The notes under the pieces were generated by a model. It was given only the letters and a program-made list of their open reading frames with translations, ran no database searches and was not told the DNA's origin. This document shows positions 50,481-59,701 of a DNA stretch of 64,000 nt, one piece after another (positions within the stretch are counted from its first letter, which is position 1; each line of letters begins with the position of its first letter). The stretch is from Candidatus Pristimantibacillus lignocellulolyticus (GTDB taxonomy: Bacteria; Bacillota; Bacilli; Paenibacillales; Paenibacillaceae), in the NCBI GenBank assembly GCA_023639215.1, contig CP097899.1, positions 2,841,001-2,905,000 of the forward strand, in the 5' to 3' direction. The translations under genes were made by a program, and so were the position numbers.

Positions 50481-51074
50481 ATGATGGAACTAGAAATACT
50501 CCCACAATCTTTTTACAGTCAGAGTACTTTAGAATTAGCAGAAAACCTGCTAGGTCAGCTTCTAGTGAAGGAAACAGCTGAAGGTGTAACTGCTGGCTAT
50601 ATCGTTGAAACCGAAGGTTATCTTGGACCAAAGGATCAAGCTGCACATGGCTTTAAGAACCGAAAAACCGCACGAACGGTAATCTTGTTCGCTGAAGCGG
50701 GACATGTATATACTCATACGATGCATCGACATTGCTTAGTGAATGTTGTTAGTGGGGATATTGGTATTCCGGAGTCAGTGCTTATCCGAGCTGTAGAACC
50801 TGTTCTAGGTATTTCGTTGATGAGGCAACGACGTGGTGAAGACAAGAGAGATCGTGATCTAACGAATGGTCCTGGAAAGCTATGCCAAGCTCTTGGTATT
50901 ACAATGGACGATTACGGCAAACAGATTACACAATCTCCTATATATATCGCAAAAGGAATTACGTATGAGCAAACCTCATCTAGCCCACGAATTGGAATAG
51001 AAAATAGTGGAGAAGCGAAGGATTATCCTTGGCGTTTTTTTGTGAATGGCAATGAGTACGTCTCTAAGCGCTAG
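50481..51074 (+). CDS. 3-methyladenine DNA glycosylase (AAG/MPG family)
   Basis: 197-residue monofunctional DNA glycosylase that excises alkylated purines. 'YIVETEGYLGPKDQAAHGFK' carries the catalytic Glu and a typical Asp/His context. 'TVILFAEAGHVYTH', 'VLIRAVEPVLG' and 'LTNGPGKLCQALGI' are conserved blocks. It resembles B. subtilis YxlJ. AAAGGAG is well spaced before ATG 50481 (ATG 50484 also possible). Single gene. Confidence 0.92.
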   Translation: MMELEILPQSFYSQSTLELAENLLGQLLVKETAEGVTAGYIVETEGYLGPKDQAAHGFKNRKTARTVILFAEAGHVYTHTMHRHCLVNVVSGDIGIPESVLIRAVEPVLGISLMRQRRGEDKRDRDLTNGPGKLCQALGITMDDYGKQITQSPIYIAKGITYEQTSSSPRIGIENSGEAKDYPWRFFVNGNEYVSKR

Positions 51075-51149
51075 GCAAGATAAAGTTGGCTTCTTATATT
51101 AAAAGTGATAAAGTAAAACTAACTAAACTTGATATGAGGTGTATGTAAA

Positions 51150-52319
51150 TTGACTTATAATTTTGATGAATTAATTGACCGACGCAATACTCGCTCTTAT
51201 AAATGGGATCAAGTTGGACCTTTGTTCGGTGATACTTCTATTCTTCCATTATGGGTAGCTGATATGGACTTTTATAGTCCTCCTGCAGTTCGAAAAGTGC
51301 TTCAGCAACGTACTGATATCGGCATCTATGGTTACTCCATTAAAAACAAACAATATTTCGAAGCGATTACGAGTTGGTTTGAGCGCAGACATCATTGGAC
51401 TATACAACCAAGTTGGATTGTAGATGTTCCAAGTGTTGTAACTACGCTTAGCTTATCTGTAGATCTGTATACAAAACCTGGAGATGGGGTAGTATTGCAA
51501 TCCCCAGTCTATTATCCGTTCTATGATGTCATTGAGGGGAATAATCGTAAAGTAGTTCGTAATCCTTTACGTATTGAAGACGGTCGCTATGAGATGGACT
51601 TTGAACATTTAGAACAATTGTTCAAAGACGGTGCCAAATTAATGCTGTTATGTAATCCACATAACCCAGGTGGTCGTGTATGGGAACGCTCCGAGTTAGA
51701 AAAATTAGCTAAGTTAGCTATTCAATATGATGTAATCGTTGTTTCCGATGAAATTCATTGTGATCTAACATTTGAAGGTCATCCGCATACGCCATTTGCT
51801 TCTCTATCTGAAGAAGCGGCGAATATTACAATTACGGCACTTGCTGCTACAAAAACATTTAATATTCCAGGGTTACATACTTCATTTGCAGTAATCTCTA
51901 ATCCGGAACTACGTGAAATTTTTGATAAGCGTGTAAAAATATTAAGTATTCATATGGCTAATCATTTTGCTCAGGATGCTGTTCAGGCAGCTTATAACGA
52001 AGGCGAGCAATGGTTAGATGAATTGATTGTCTATGTGAAAGCTAATCTAGACTATGCGGTTGAATATCTCGCAGAACATGCACCGATTATTAAACCTTTG
52101 GAATCACAAGGTACTTATCTGCTATGGTTAGATTGTAGAGCGATTAGTGAGGATCCTGCCGTGCTGAAAGAACTTATGTATAAGAAAGCTAAAGTAGCCT
52201 TTAATGAAGGTTCTACGTATGGTGTAGAAGGTTCTGGATGGTTACGTGTAAACCTAGCTTGTCCGCGTTCGATTCTTGAACAAGCATTGAAACAATTCGT
52301 AGACGCGATCAATAACTAA
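51150..52319 (+). CDS. patB: PLP-dependent C-S lyase / aminotransferase (PatB/MalY family)
   Basis: 389-residue fold-type I PLP enzyme. PatB/MalY proteins act as cystathionine beta-lyases (C-S lyases). Marks are 'LPLWVADMDF' near the N-terminus, 'LCNPHNPGGRVW', 'VVSDEIHCDLTF' and the PLP Lys in 'ALAATKTFNIPGLHTSF', plus the C-terminal Arg in 'WLRVNLACPR'. It begins with TTG 51150, 9 nt after GAGGTG. It releases homocysteine or H2S from cystathionine or related thioethers; the exact substrate is not visible. Monocistronic. Confidence 0.92.
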   Translation: MTYNFDELIDRRNTRSYKWDQVGPLFGDTSILPLWVADMDFYSPPAVRKVLQQRTDIGIYGYSIKNKQYFEAITSWFERRHHWTIQPSWIVDVPSVVTTLSLSVDLYTKPGDGVVLQSPVYYPFYDVIEGNNRKVVRNPLRIEDGRYEMDFEHLEQLFKDGAKLMLLCNPHNPGGRVWERSELEKLAKLAIQYDVIVVSDEIHCDLTFEGHPHTPFASLSEEAANITITALAATKTFNIPGLHTSFAVISNPELREIFDKRVKILSIHMANHFAQDAVQAAYNEGEQWLDELIVYVKANLDYAVEYLAEHAPIIKPLESQGTYLLWLDCRAISEDPAVLKELMYKKAKVAFNEGSTYGVEGSGWLRVNLACPRSILEQALKQFVDAINN

Positions 52320-52330
52320 AGCTAGTCAAA

Positions 52331-52377
52331 CAAATAGCGACTCCTCATCTTGGGATGGAGAGTCGCTATTTGTTTTT
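52331..52377 (+). terminator. terminator of patB
   Basis: CAAATAGCGACTC (52331-52343) pairs with GAGTCGCTATTTG (52360-52372), followed by T5. Confidence 0.9.
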
Positions 52378-52399
52378 GTGAAAACTACGTAACAAAAAA

Positions 52400-52439
52400 G
52401 ACTGACTAGAAAATAGATTAATCTATTTTCTAGTCAGTC
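52400..52439 (-). terminator. terminator of uracil permease gene (40-bp perfect palindrome)
   Basis: Perfect 20-bp arms around a central TTAA, with an A-run to the left that is a T-run for the minus-strand gene. Confidence 0.88.
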
Positions 52440-52461
52440 AATACGATACGATTACTAGTAA

Positions 52462-53748
52462 TTAATGTCCTGACTCTTCATAATCGTTTGATGCTTTCAA
52501 TACATCAAACAGTTTGAATAGCAAGCTTAGTACGATTGCTACTACAGTAGCAAGTGACATGCCAGTAAGTGAAGAGCTTCCTATAGGTACCGCTACGCCA
52601 CTTAATCCAACAACTAATACTACAGTTGTCAAAAATAGATTTGTTGGTTTACTATAATCTACTTTAGATTCAACAAGCATTCTGAATCCCGAAGCTGCAA
52701 TAACACCGAATAGTAGTAATGATACACCGCCCATAACAGCAGGAGGGATATTAGAAATTAACCAAGAGAATTTACCTAAGAAGGACAGTGCAATAGCAAT
52801 TACTGCAGCAAGCCCAATAACGAAAGTTGAATATACACGTGTAATTGCCAATACGCCGATATTTTCACCATACGTTGTGTTTGGTGTAGATCCGAAGAAG
52901 CCAGAAAGAATTGTGGAAACACCATTACCAAGCATTGAACGGTGTAGTCCAGGATCTTTGGAAAGATCTTTTCCAACAATGTTACTTGTAACAACCAGGT
53001 GACCAATGTGCTCTGCAATAACAACTAGTGCTGCAAATGCAATTGGAATAATAGAAGCTAAGTGGAATTGAGGGAACGTTAATGTCGGACCTTTAAAGAA
53101 TGAAACATCAGCTATACCTGCGAAACTCGTCATTTTCATAATGATTGCAAGTACGTAACCGAATATAATACCGAAAAGAATTGGGATAATACGCATAAAG
53201 CCACGGAATAGAACAGAACCGAGCACTGTAACTAATAATGTAGCTGTTGACAATAATACTGTTTTACCATCCATTGTCCAGCCTTCTGAACCATCACCGA
53301 TCCAGCCTGCCATACCAGCAGCTACAGGGATTAATTCAAGACCGATGATAGCAATAATAGCCCCCATTGCTGCTGGAGGGAAAACAACATCAATCCATGA
53401 TGTACCAGCTGCTTGAATGATGAATGCTACGATTGTGAAAATAACACCTACTACGATAAAACCACCAAGAGCTGTAGCATAGCTACCACCATTGATTTCA
53501 TTAATTACCGCAGTTACTGGAGCGAGAAACGCAAAGCTTGAACCAAGATAAGCTGGGATTTTTCCTTTTGTGATCAATATGTACAATAGTGTACCAATAC
53601 CATTCATTAGCAAGCAGATTGCAGGATCTACTTGTAAAATCGTTGGTACCAATACTGTTGAACCAAACATAGCAAATAGATGTTGAAGACCAAGCATGAG
53701 TGACATCGCTACGGGTGGTCGTTCGTGAACACCGATTGATTTGCGCAT
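52462..53748 (-). CDS. uraA: uracil permease (NCS2 family)
   Basis: 428-residue nucleobase/H+ symporter with about 14 TM segments. NCS2 features are 'GLQHLFAMFGSTVLVPTILQ', 'KIPAYLGSSFAFLAP', 'AFAALVVIAEHIGHL' (with the substrate-binding Glu-His), and 'GFFGSTPNTTYGENIG', the signature typical of uracil permeases. ATG 53748 has AAAGGAGC upstream; codons before it (up to 53823) are untranslated leader. No PyrR attenuator-like hairpin was seen between 53749 and 54074, so regulation is unclear. Confidence 0.95.
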   Translation of the reverse strand: MRKSIGVHERPPVAMSLMLGLQHLFAMFGSTVLVPTILQVDPAICLLMNGIGTLLYILITKGKIPAYLGSSFAFLAPVTAVINEINGGSYATALGGFIVVGVIFTIVAFIIQAAGTSWIDVVFPPAAMGAIIAIIGLELIPVAAGMAGWIGDGSEGWTMDGKTVLLSTATLLVTVLGSVLFRGFMRIIPILFGIIFGYVLAIIMKMTSFAGIADVSFFKGPTLTFPQFHLASIIPIAFAALVVIAEHIGHLVVTSNIVGKDLSKDPGLHRSMLGNGVSTILSGFFGSTPNTTYGENIGVLAITRVYSTFVIGLAAVIAIALSFLGKFSWLISNIPPAVMGGVSLLLFGVIAASGFRMLVESKVDYSKPTNLFLTTVVLVVGLSGVAVPIGSSSLTGMSLATVVAIVLSLLFKLFDVLKASNDYEESGH

Positions 53749-54074
53749 GATTATTGCTCCTTTAATATATAGTAATTGCTTTGTAGATTTTATACGAATT
53801 CGACTAATTCTGACAAGGGGCATGTAAGCTATTATTTACAAAATTATTATATTAATGTACGTGTTCCAGCTTTATTGTTAGTAGAATGAGACAGATAAGT
53901 ATAACTAAGCACTGATATAATTTATCAATTGTATGAATTTGTATTATTCCACATCATCGTGAACTAATTTGCGTGACGATATTTCAATCGTATACAATAG
54001 AGAGGTGATCGAAGTTACACTTTATAGTTATTAATGCGAAGTGAAGCCAAGCGGCACAAGTGAGGAGAAAATAG
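53749..54074. other. divergent intergenic region, uraA / relP
   Basis: No gene seen. A weak promoter candidate for relP (TTGCGT, 18-bp spacer, TACAAT) lies around 53970-54000. Nothing like a pyrimidine attenuator was recognised on the uraA side. Confidence 0.4.
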
Positions 54075-54887
54075 ATGAACAACTATCAGCTGATCTCTAA
54101 TCAAGTAGAACAATTTAAAAAAATGCGCGATGAGGTTACACGAGTAATGATGATGTACCAATTCGCCCTGACAGAATTAGAAACTAAAATTGAAATATTG
54201 AAAGAAGAATATCAACTTCTGCATGATTATAATCCAATTGAGCATACAAAATCTCGCGTCAAATCATTTGAAAGTATTATTGGAAAAATCCAAAGGAAAA
54301 ATCTTCAATTTTCAATTGATAGCATTCGCAACGAAATTAAGGATGTTGCTGGAATTCGTATTACTTGTTCTTTCATCTCTGACATTTACCGTGTGCAAGA
54401 GATGTTACAGAAGCATTTTGATGTGGAAATATTTGAAATGAAAGATTATATATCAAATCCAAAGCCTAATGGATACCGTAGTCTTCATCTTATCGCGGGT
54501 GTTCCTGTCGTTATGACTACTGGACGAGAAATCGTATGCGTTGAAATTCAGATTCGTACCATTGCGATGGATTTTTGGGCAAGTCTAGAACATAAGATTT
54601 TCTATAAATACGATCAAGCAGTCCCTTCCAAACTTACGTTGGAATTAAAGCAAGCTGCTGATGCTGCTAATAATTTAGATGAACAGATGGAGCGATTACA
54701 TCACGAAATTACGATTATTAAAGAAAATCAAGATAACGATGATAATGATGAATTTACAAGACTTTTGCTTAATCAAGTGAGCAAGTCGCAATTAAAACTT
54801 CCTAATATATTTGAGCAGGCATTGATAGAATTACCTGGTACTTTAGAAATGTCTGATGAAAGGATTGAAGAGAAAAAAGGCGAATAA
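54075..54887 (+). CDS. relP: small alarmone synthetase RelP (YwaC-type)
   Basis: 270-residue single-domain (p)ppGpp synthetase that transfers pyrophosphate from ATP to GDP or GTP. YwaC/RelP identity is shown by 'PIEHTKSRVKSFESIIGK', 'DVAGIRITCSFISDIYRVQE', 'YISNPKPNGYRSLHLI' and 'EIQIRTIAMDFWASLEHKI'. It lacks hydrolase, TGS and ACT domains. It is about 60 residues longer than YwaC, with an acidic C-terminal tail. Control is probably transcriptional, as for YwaC in cell-wall stress. RBS GTGAGGAG. Single gene. Confidence 0.93.
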   Translation: MNNYQLISNQVEQFKKMRDEVTRVMMMYQFALTELETKIEILKEEYQLLHDYNPIEHTKSRVKSFESIIGKIQRKNLQFSIDSIRNEIKDVAGIRITCSFISDIYRVQEMLQKHFDVEIFEMKDYISNPKPNGYRSLHLIAGVPVVMTTGREIVCVEIQIRTIAMDFWASLEHKIFYKYDQAVPSKLTLELKQAADAANNLDEQMERLHHEITIIKENQDNDDNDEFTRLLLNQVSKSQLKLPNIFEQALIELPGTLEMSDERIEEKKGE

Positions 54888-55010
54888 TGTATATATTTCT
54901 CGTTTGTTAGCGAAATTCTATGTAACTTTCATAGACAGATTGCTGAAAATTTAGTAGGATAATAGGCATATCACATAGCATCTCATGTGCTAATCATAGG
55001 GGTTGAAGAT

Positions 55011-55388
55011 ATGTTGCCACTTGGATCTAAAGTCGTATTTATAGAGGATCAATTTGAACAGAAGCTTCCTATAGGTGAGTATGGGTACATCATTGCATAT
55101 GATCGTAATGCCGATAACGTGTTTGATTATGTCGTTCGTGTACCTGCACTTAATCGCAATTTTGCTGTTCCTGATGAAGATATTGAGCTTGAAGAAGAGC
55201 TTCTTAAGCAGGAAGCAGAGGAAATTGAGAAGGAAGCTTTAATTGATTATGCACTTGCTACACATAACGAGCAATTATTTTATAATATTATGAATGGCGT
55301 AGCTGAGGAAGTTGAAGAAGAAAGTGAACCTAAGATTGTATCGGGTGAAGACTTTATTCGGCAAATTAATCTAAAGGCGTGGATCTAA
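55011..55388 (+). CDS. conserved hypothetical acidic protein
   Basis: 125 residues from ATG 55011, with AGGGG about 8 nt upstream. The first 50 residues form a beta-rich barrel-like pattern ('PLGSKVVFIEDQF', 'PIGEYGYIIAYDRN', 'YVVRVPALNRNFAVP'), similar to small ATPase-chaperone or SH3-like modules. They are followed by a very acidic helix ('EELLKQEAEEIEKEALIDYAL') and a short C-terminal region. Not recognised as a family. It stands between relP and gatCAB with its own terminator. No function is claimed. Confidence 0.7.
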   Translation: MLPLGSKVVFIEDQFEQKLPIGEYGYIIAYDRNADNVFDYVVRVPALNRNFAVPDEDIELEEELLKQEAEEIEKEALIDYALATHNEQLFYNIMNGVAEEVEEESEPKIVSGEDFIRQINLKAWI

Positions 55389-55396
55389 AGAGAGTG

Positions 55397-55432
55397 AGAC
55401 ATGTGAATGAGAATTCGCGATGTCTCTTTTTT
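55397..55432 (+). terminator. terminator after hypothetical gene
   Basis: GAGACAT pairs with ATGTCTC (55420-55426), followed by T6. Confidence 0.75.
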
Positions 55433-55598
55433 CTGTTGTCATTGCTATAATTGTGTCAGGCAGGATATAATAATATGAATGATTAACAGGAAGCTGAATC
55501 TAATCGCTACAAAAAGTTTAAGCTTAGCTTCCGTTGTACTTTTCGTTTACTGAGAGGTTACACACGAGGGCTTAGAAAAGTTTAAGGAGAGTATTGTT

Positions 55599-55886
55599 AT
55601 GAGTATAACGTTAAAAGATGTTGACCATGTAGCTAACCTTGCACGCTTGGAGCTATCTGATGCTGAAAAAACTCAGTTTACGGATCAGCTTAATGCTATT
55701 TTGAAGTATGCTGAAAAACTTAATGAGTTGGACACTGAAAATGTGGAGCCTACAAGCCATGTGTTTGAACTTGTAAATGTTATGCGTGAAGATGTACAGA
55801 AGGATTCCTTATCAATTGAAAAGGTACTTCTTAATGCACCTGACGAAGAAGATGATCAAATTAAAGTGCCTGCGGTACTTGAATAA
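55599..55886 (+). CDS. gatC: Asp/Glu-tRNA amidotransferase subunit C
   Basis: 95-residue GatC, the small subunit that wraps GatA and GatB in the complex converting Glu-tRNA(Gln) to Gln-tRNA(Gln) (and Asp-tRNA(Asn) to Asn-tRNA(Asn)). It shows 'DVDHVANLARLELSDAEKTQ', 'LNAILKYAEKLNELDTENVE' and the 'PTSHVFELVNVMREDV' tail. RBS AAGGAGAG before the ATG. First gene of gatC-gatA-gatB, gap 29 bp. Confidence 0.96.
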   Translation: MSITLKDVDHVANLARLELSDAEKTQFTDQLNAILKYAEKLNELDTENVEPTSHVFELVNVMREDVQKDSLSIEKVLLNAPDEEDDQIKVPAVLE

Positions 55887-55915
55887 TTTAGAGAGATTGA
55901 AGGGAGGAACTACTG

Positions 55916-57373
55916 TTGTCACCATTTGAATTAAGCATCCAAGAAGTTGGAGCAAAGCTAAGAAATAAAGAGCTTTCTGTTACAGAATTAGTCGATGCAT
56001 CGTACCATCGAATTGCTGAAACAGATGAGAGCATTAAAGCATTTATTACATTGAATGAGGAAGCTGCTCGTAAGCAAGCCTCTCAATTAGAAGTAAAGCT
56101 AGCAAATGGACAAGCAGAAGGCGCTTTGTTCGGTTTGCCTGCAGGTATTAAAGATAATATCGTTACTGAAGGATTGCTAACTACATGTGCTAGTCAATTT
56201 TTAAGTAATTACAATCCAATTTATGACGCTACTGTAACACGTAAGCTACGTGATGCAGGTACTGTTACTATTGGTAAATTAAACATGGACGAATTTGCTA
56301 TGGGTGGTTCCAATGAGAACTCTAGCTATTTCCCAACACGTAACCCTTGGAATACTGATTATGTTCCTGGTGGTTCAAGTGGTGGTTCTGCAGCTGCTGT
56401 TGCAGCAGGACAAGTATACTTCTCACTAGGTTCTGATACAGGTGGATCGATTCGTCAACCAGCTGCATATTGCGGTATTGTTGGTTTGAAACCTACTTAT
56501 GGTCTAGTATCTCGCTTTGGACTAGTAGCATTCGCATCATCTCTTGATCAAATCGGACCACTTACGAAAAATGTTGAGGACGCAGCTCATGTGCTTCAAG
56601 CTATCGCAGGTCACGATCCGAAAGAATCTACATCTGCTAATGTAACGATTCCGAATTATGCCGATGCACTTACAGGTGGTGTTAAAGGTCTACGTATTGC
56701 TGTTCCTAAAGAATATTTAGGAGAAGGTATTGATCCTCGTGTGAAAGAAGCAGTTATGAATGCTTTGAAAACATATGAATCACTTGGTGCTACTTGGGAA
56801 GAAGTATCATTGCCACATACAGAATATGCGATTGCAACTTATTACTTACTTGCTTCATCTGAAGCGTCTTCTAACCTTGCGCGTTTTGACGGAGTTCGTT
56901 ATGGTGTTCGTGCGGAAAATCCTGAAAACCTAATTGATCTATATCGTAAATCTCGTAGTCAAGGATTTGGTTCTGAAGTTAAGCGTCGTATTATGCTAGG
57001 TACGTATGCATTAAGTTCTGGTTACTATGATGCGTATTATTTGAAAGCACAAAAAGTACGTACATTGATTAAACAAGACTTTGATCAAGTATTTGAAAAA
57101 TATGATCTTGTTGTCGGACCTACTGCTCCTACTCCTGCATTCCGCATTGGTGAGCAAGTTGGTGATCCATTAACAATGTATCTTAACGATATTTGTACAA
57201 TTCCAGTTTCTCTAGCTGGTGTTCCGGCAATTAGTGTACCATGTGGTCAAGTAGATGGTATGCCTATCGGTTTGCAAATTATCGGTAAAGCATTTGATGA
57301 ATCCACAGTATTACGTGCAGCTCATGCATTTGAGGCTAATACTGAATTCCATAAGCAGCGCCCACAGCTATAA
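55916..57373 (+). CDS. gatA: Glu-tRNA(Gln) amidotransferase subunit A
   Basis: 485-residue amidase-signature glutaminase subunit. The catalytic Lys-Ser-Ser set lies in 'GLPAGIKDNIVTEG', 'PGGSSGGSAAAVAAG' and 'GSDTGGSIRQPAAYCGI'. It releases ammonia from glutamine and channels it to GatB. TTG start at 55916 with GGGAGGAAC upstream. Same transcript as gatC and gatB (gatB starts 30 bp after the stop). Length and all blocks are normal. Confidence 0.97.
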   Translation: MSPFELSIQEVGAKLRNKELSVTELVDASYHRIAETDESIKAFITLNEEAARKQASQLEVKLANGQAEGALFGLPAGIKDNIVTEGLLTTCASQFLSNYNPIYDATVTRKLRDAGTVTIGKLNMDEFAMGGSNENSSYFPTRNPWNTDYVPGGSSGGSAAAVAAGQVYFSLGSDTGGSIRQPAAYCGIVGLKPTYGLVSRFGLVAFASSLDQIGPLTKNVEDAAHVLQAIAGHDPKESTSANVTIPNYADALTGGVKGLRIAVPKEYLGEGIDPRVKEAVMNALKTYESLGATWEEVSLPHTEYAIATYYLLASSEASSNLARFDGVRYGVRAENPENLIDLYRKSRSQGFGSEVKRRIMLGTYALSSGYYDAYYLKAQKVRTLIKQDFDQVFEKYDLVVGPTAPTPAFRIGEQVGDPLTMYLNDICTIPVSLAGVPAISVPCGQVDGMPIGLQIIGKAFDESTVLRAAHAFEANTEFHKQRPQL

Positions 57374-57403
57374 TATGTGCGTGATTACGAAAGGAAGATT
57401 ATG

Positions 57404-58846
57404 ATGACTACCAATAAATACGAGACGGTCGTAGGTTTGGAAGTACACGTTGAGCTGCATACGAATAGTAAAATTTTCTGTGGCTGTTCAACTGCTTTCG
57501 GCGCACCGGCTAACTCTCATACATGTCCTGTTTGCTTAGGTCACCCAGGGGTTCTTCCTGTGTTGAACCATCAAGCTGTAGAATACGCAATGAAAGCGTC
57601 CATGGCATTGAACTGCCAAATCGCTGATATTAGTAAATTCGATCGTAAAAACTATTTCTATCCAGATTCACCAAAGGCATATCAGATTTCACAATTTGAT
57701 CAACCTATTGGAGAACATGGATATATTGATATTGAAGTCAATGGTGAGACGAAACGAATTGGTATTACTCGTGTTCATCTTGAGGAAGATGCAGGTAAAC
57801 TAACTCATATTGATGGTGGTTATGCATCTCTAGTTGATTTCAACCGTGTAGGTACACCGCTTATCGAGATCGTATCAGAACCAGATATTCGTTCACCAGA
57901 AGAAGCAAAAGCATACCTTGAAAAAATTCGCACGATCATGCAATATTGCGATGTTTCTGATGTGAAGATGGAAGAGGGAAGTTTGCGTTGTGACGCTAAT
58001 ATTAGCTTACGCCCTTATGGTCAAGCAGAGTTTGGTACTCGTGCAGAATTGAAAAACATGAACTCATTCCGTGGTGTTCAACGTGGATTGGAATACGAGC
58101 AAATTCGTCAAGCTGAAATTCTTGATGAAGGTGGCGTTGTTATTCAAGAAACTCGTCGTTTTGATGATGCCGCAGGCAAATCATTCTCTATGCGTGGTAA
58201 AGAAGAAGCTCATGATTATCGTTACTTCCCAGATCCAGATCTTGTGAAGCTTAACATTAGTCAAGAATGGAAAGATGCGATTCGTGCAACGATTCCTGAA
58301 CTTCCAGATGCACGTAAAGCTCGCTATACTTCGCAATTTGAACTTTCTGAATACGATGCTGAAGTTATTACTTCATCTAAAAAGATTGCTGATCTATTTG
58401 AAGAAAGTCTTTCATATACATCGGATGCTAAAGGTGCAGCAAACTGGATTATGGGTGATCTTTTAGGTTATCTGAATAGTAATAATAAAGAATTATCGGA
58501 TATTGCTCTTACAGGTCAAGGTCTAGGGGAAATGCTAGGTCTACTTGAAAAAGGAACGATAAACGGTAAAATCGCTAAAACGGTATTTAAAACAATGATC
58601 GAGACTGGTAAGCTTCCAGCACAGATTGTTGAAGAACAAGGTCTTGTTCAAATTAGCGATGAAGGTGCATTGCTTGCTATTGTTGATGCTGTGCTTGAAC
58701 GTAATCCTCAATCTATTGAAGACTATCGTGCAGGTAAAGAGAAAGCGATTGGTTTCTTAGTTGGTCAACTAATGAAAGAAACTAAAGGTAAAGCAAACCC
58801 TGCATTAGTTAACAAGTTACTTATCGAGAGATTGAAATCTCAGTAA
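57404..58846 (+). CDS. gatB: Asp/Glu-tRNA amidotransferase subunit B
   Basis: 480-residue GatB: a cradle domain holding the kinase-type transamidation site, with 'VGLEVHVELHTNSKIFCGCS' and 'SHTCPVCLGHPGVLPVLN' (zinc-binding cysteines), 'FDRKNYFYPDSPKAYQISQF', 'EIVSEPDIRSPEEA' and 'RCDANISLRP'. The helical and C-terminal YqeY-like tail binds tRNA. It activates the tRNA-linked Glu/Asp with ATP and adds ammonia from GatA. AAGGAAG sits 6 nt before ATG 57404 (57401 also possible). Last gene of the operon; a hairpin follows at 58883. Confidence 0.97.
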   Translation: MTTNKYETVVGLEVHVELHTNSKIFCGCSTAFGAPANSHTCPVCLGHPGVLPVLNHQAVEYAMKASMALNCQIADISKFDRKNYFYPDSPKAYQISQFDQPIGEHGYIDIEVNGETKRIGITRVHLEEDAGKLTHIDGGYASLVDFNRVGTPLIEIVSEPDIRSPEEAKAYLEKIRTIMQYCDVSDVKMEEGSLRCDANISLRPYGQAEFGTRAELKNMNSFRGVQRGLEYEQIRQAEILDEGGVVIQETRRFDDAAGKSFSMRGKEEAHDYRYFPDPDLVKLNISQEWKDAIRATIPELPDARKARYTSQFELSEYDAEVITSSKKIADLFEESLSYTSDAKGAANWIMGDLLGYLNSNNKELSDIALTGQGLGEMLGLLEKGTINGKIAKTVFKTMIETGKLPAQIVEEQGLVQISDEGALLAIVDAVLERNPQSIEDYRAGKEKAIGFLVGQLMKETKGKANPALVNKLLIERLKSQ

Positions 58847-58882
58847 AACTATTATTAAACTTGCATATAATATCTATACATT

Positions 58883-58915
58883 ACTGCGTGGTTTCAAGTT
58901 ATGAAATCACGCAGT
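58883..58915 (+). terminator. terminator of gatCAB
   Basis: ACTGCGTGGTTTCA pairs with TGAAATCACGCAGT around a short loop, followed by a T-rich tail. Confidence 0.78.
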
Positions 58916-58960
58916 ATCTCTTTATAGTCATTTTTACTCATTCATAAAGGAAGTGCATAT

Positions 58961-59701
58961 ATGCTGTTAGCTGCAGTTGAAAGTCCTTGGTATATTGACG
59001 AAGTTGAAATATTAATTCGTCTCGCCATTGCTTTAGTACTAGGCGGAATTATCGGCTTTGAGCGTGAACAATCTAATCATGCTGCTGGTTTTCGAACTAA
59101 TATTTTAGTTTGTGTAGGGGCATGTTTGTTAATGCTATTATCTATTTATGGATTTTCTGATTTCGTTAATGAAATTAATGTACGTGTGGATCCAGCGCGA
59201 CTTGCTGCTGCGGTTATTACGGGTGTAGGTTTCCTTGGAGCTGGAACGATTCTTTATACAGGAAAGAAAATATCGGGACTAACGACTGCAGCTTCATTGT
59301 GGGTTGTCGCAGCAATCGGGTTAGCTGTAGGAGCAGGATTCTATTTTGCTTCAATTGCAGTTATGATTTTAGTTGTTTTAACACTTTGGTTATTCAACAA
59401 ATTAGAAGCTCGTTTCATCCGTAACAAACAAGAGTATTTAGTTAATATGACATGTAGTGATCAAGCTATATTATTATTGCATACGCAACAGACATTAGAT
59501 GAGCATCATGCTACTCTCAATAAAATGACCATTGAAGATATGGCTACATTTGATACACATACTGGAGAAAGAATTAATGAAGAGCGACGGATTAAAGTTA
59601 CACTTCATATTCACATATCTCGAAAGCGTAAAGAAAACATTGTGTCTCTCATTAATGATTTGAAGCAAGTGGAGGGTGTTCGTTGGATCGGTTACGAGTA
59701 G
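58961..59701 (+). CDS. MgtC/SapB-family membrane protein
   Basis: 246 residues: an N-terminal membrane part (about 20-150) with 'LALVLGGIIGFEREQSNHAAG' and 'GVGFLGAGTILYTGKKISGL', the MgtC signature, four to five TM helices, and a C-terminal ferredoxin-like cytoplasmic domain (about 155-246). Soluble-domain-bearing members are common in Bacillales (YwaF/SapB). They are linked to magnesium or acid stress. The following gene starts inside its last 19 bp, so they are translationally coupled. Confidence 0.9.
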   Translation: MLLAAVESPWYIDEVEILIRLAIALVLGGIIGFEREQSNHAAGFRTNILVCVGACLLMLLSIYGFSDFVNEINVRVDPARLAAAVITGVGFLGAGTILYTGKKISGLTTAASLWVVAAIGLAVGAGFYFASIAVMILVVLTLWLFNKLEARFIRNKQEYLVNMTCSDQAILLLHTQQTLDEHHATLNKMTIEDMATFDTHTGERINEERRIKVTLHIHISRKRKENIVSLINDLKQVEGVRWIGYE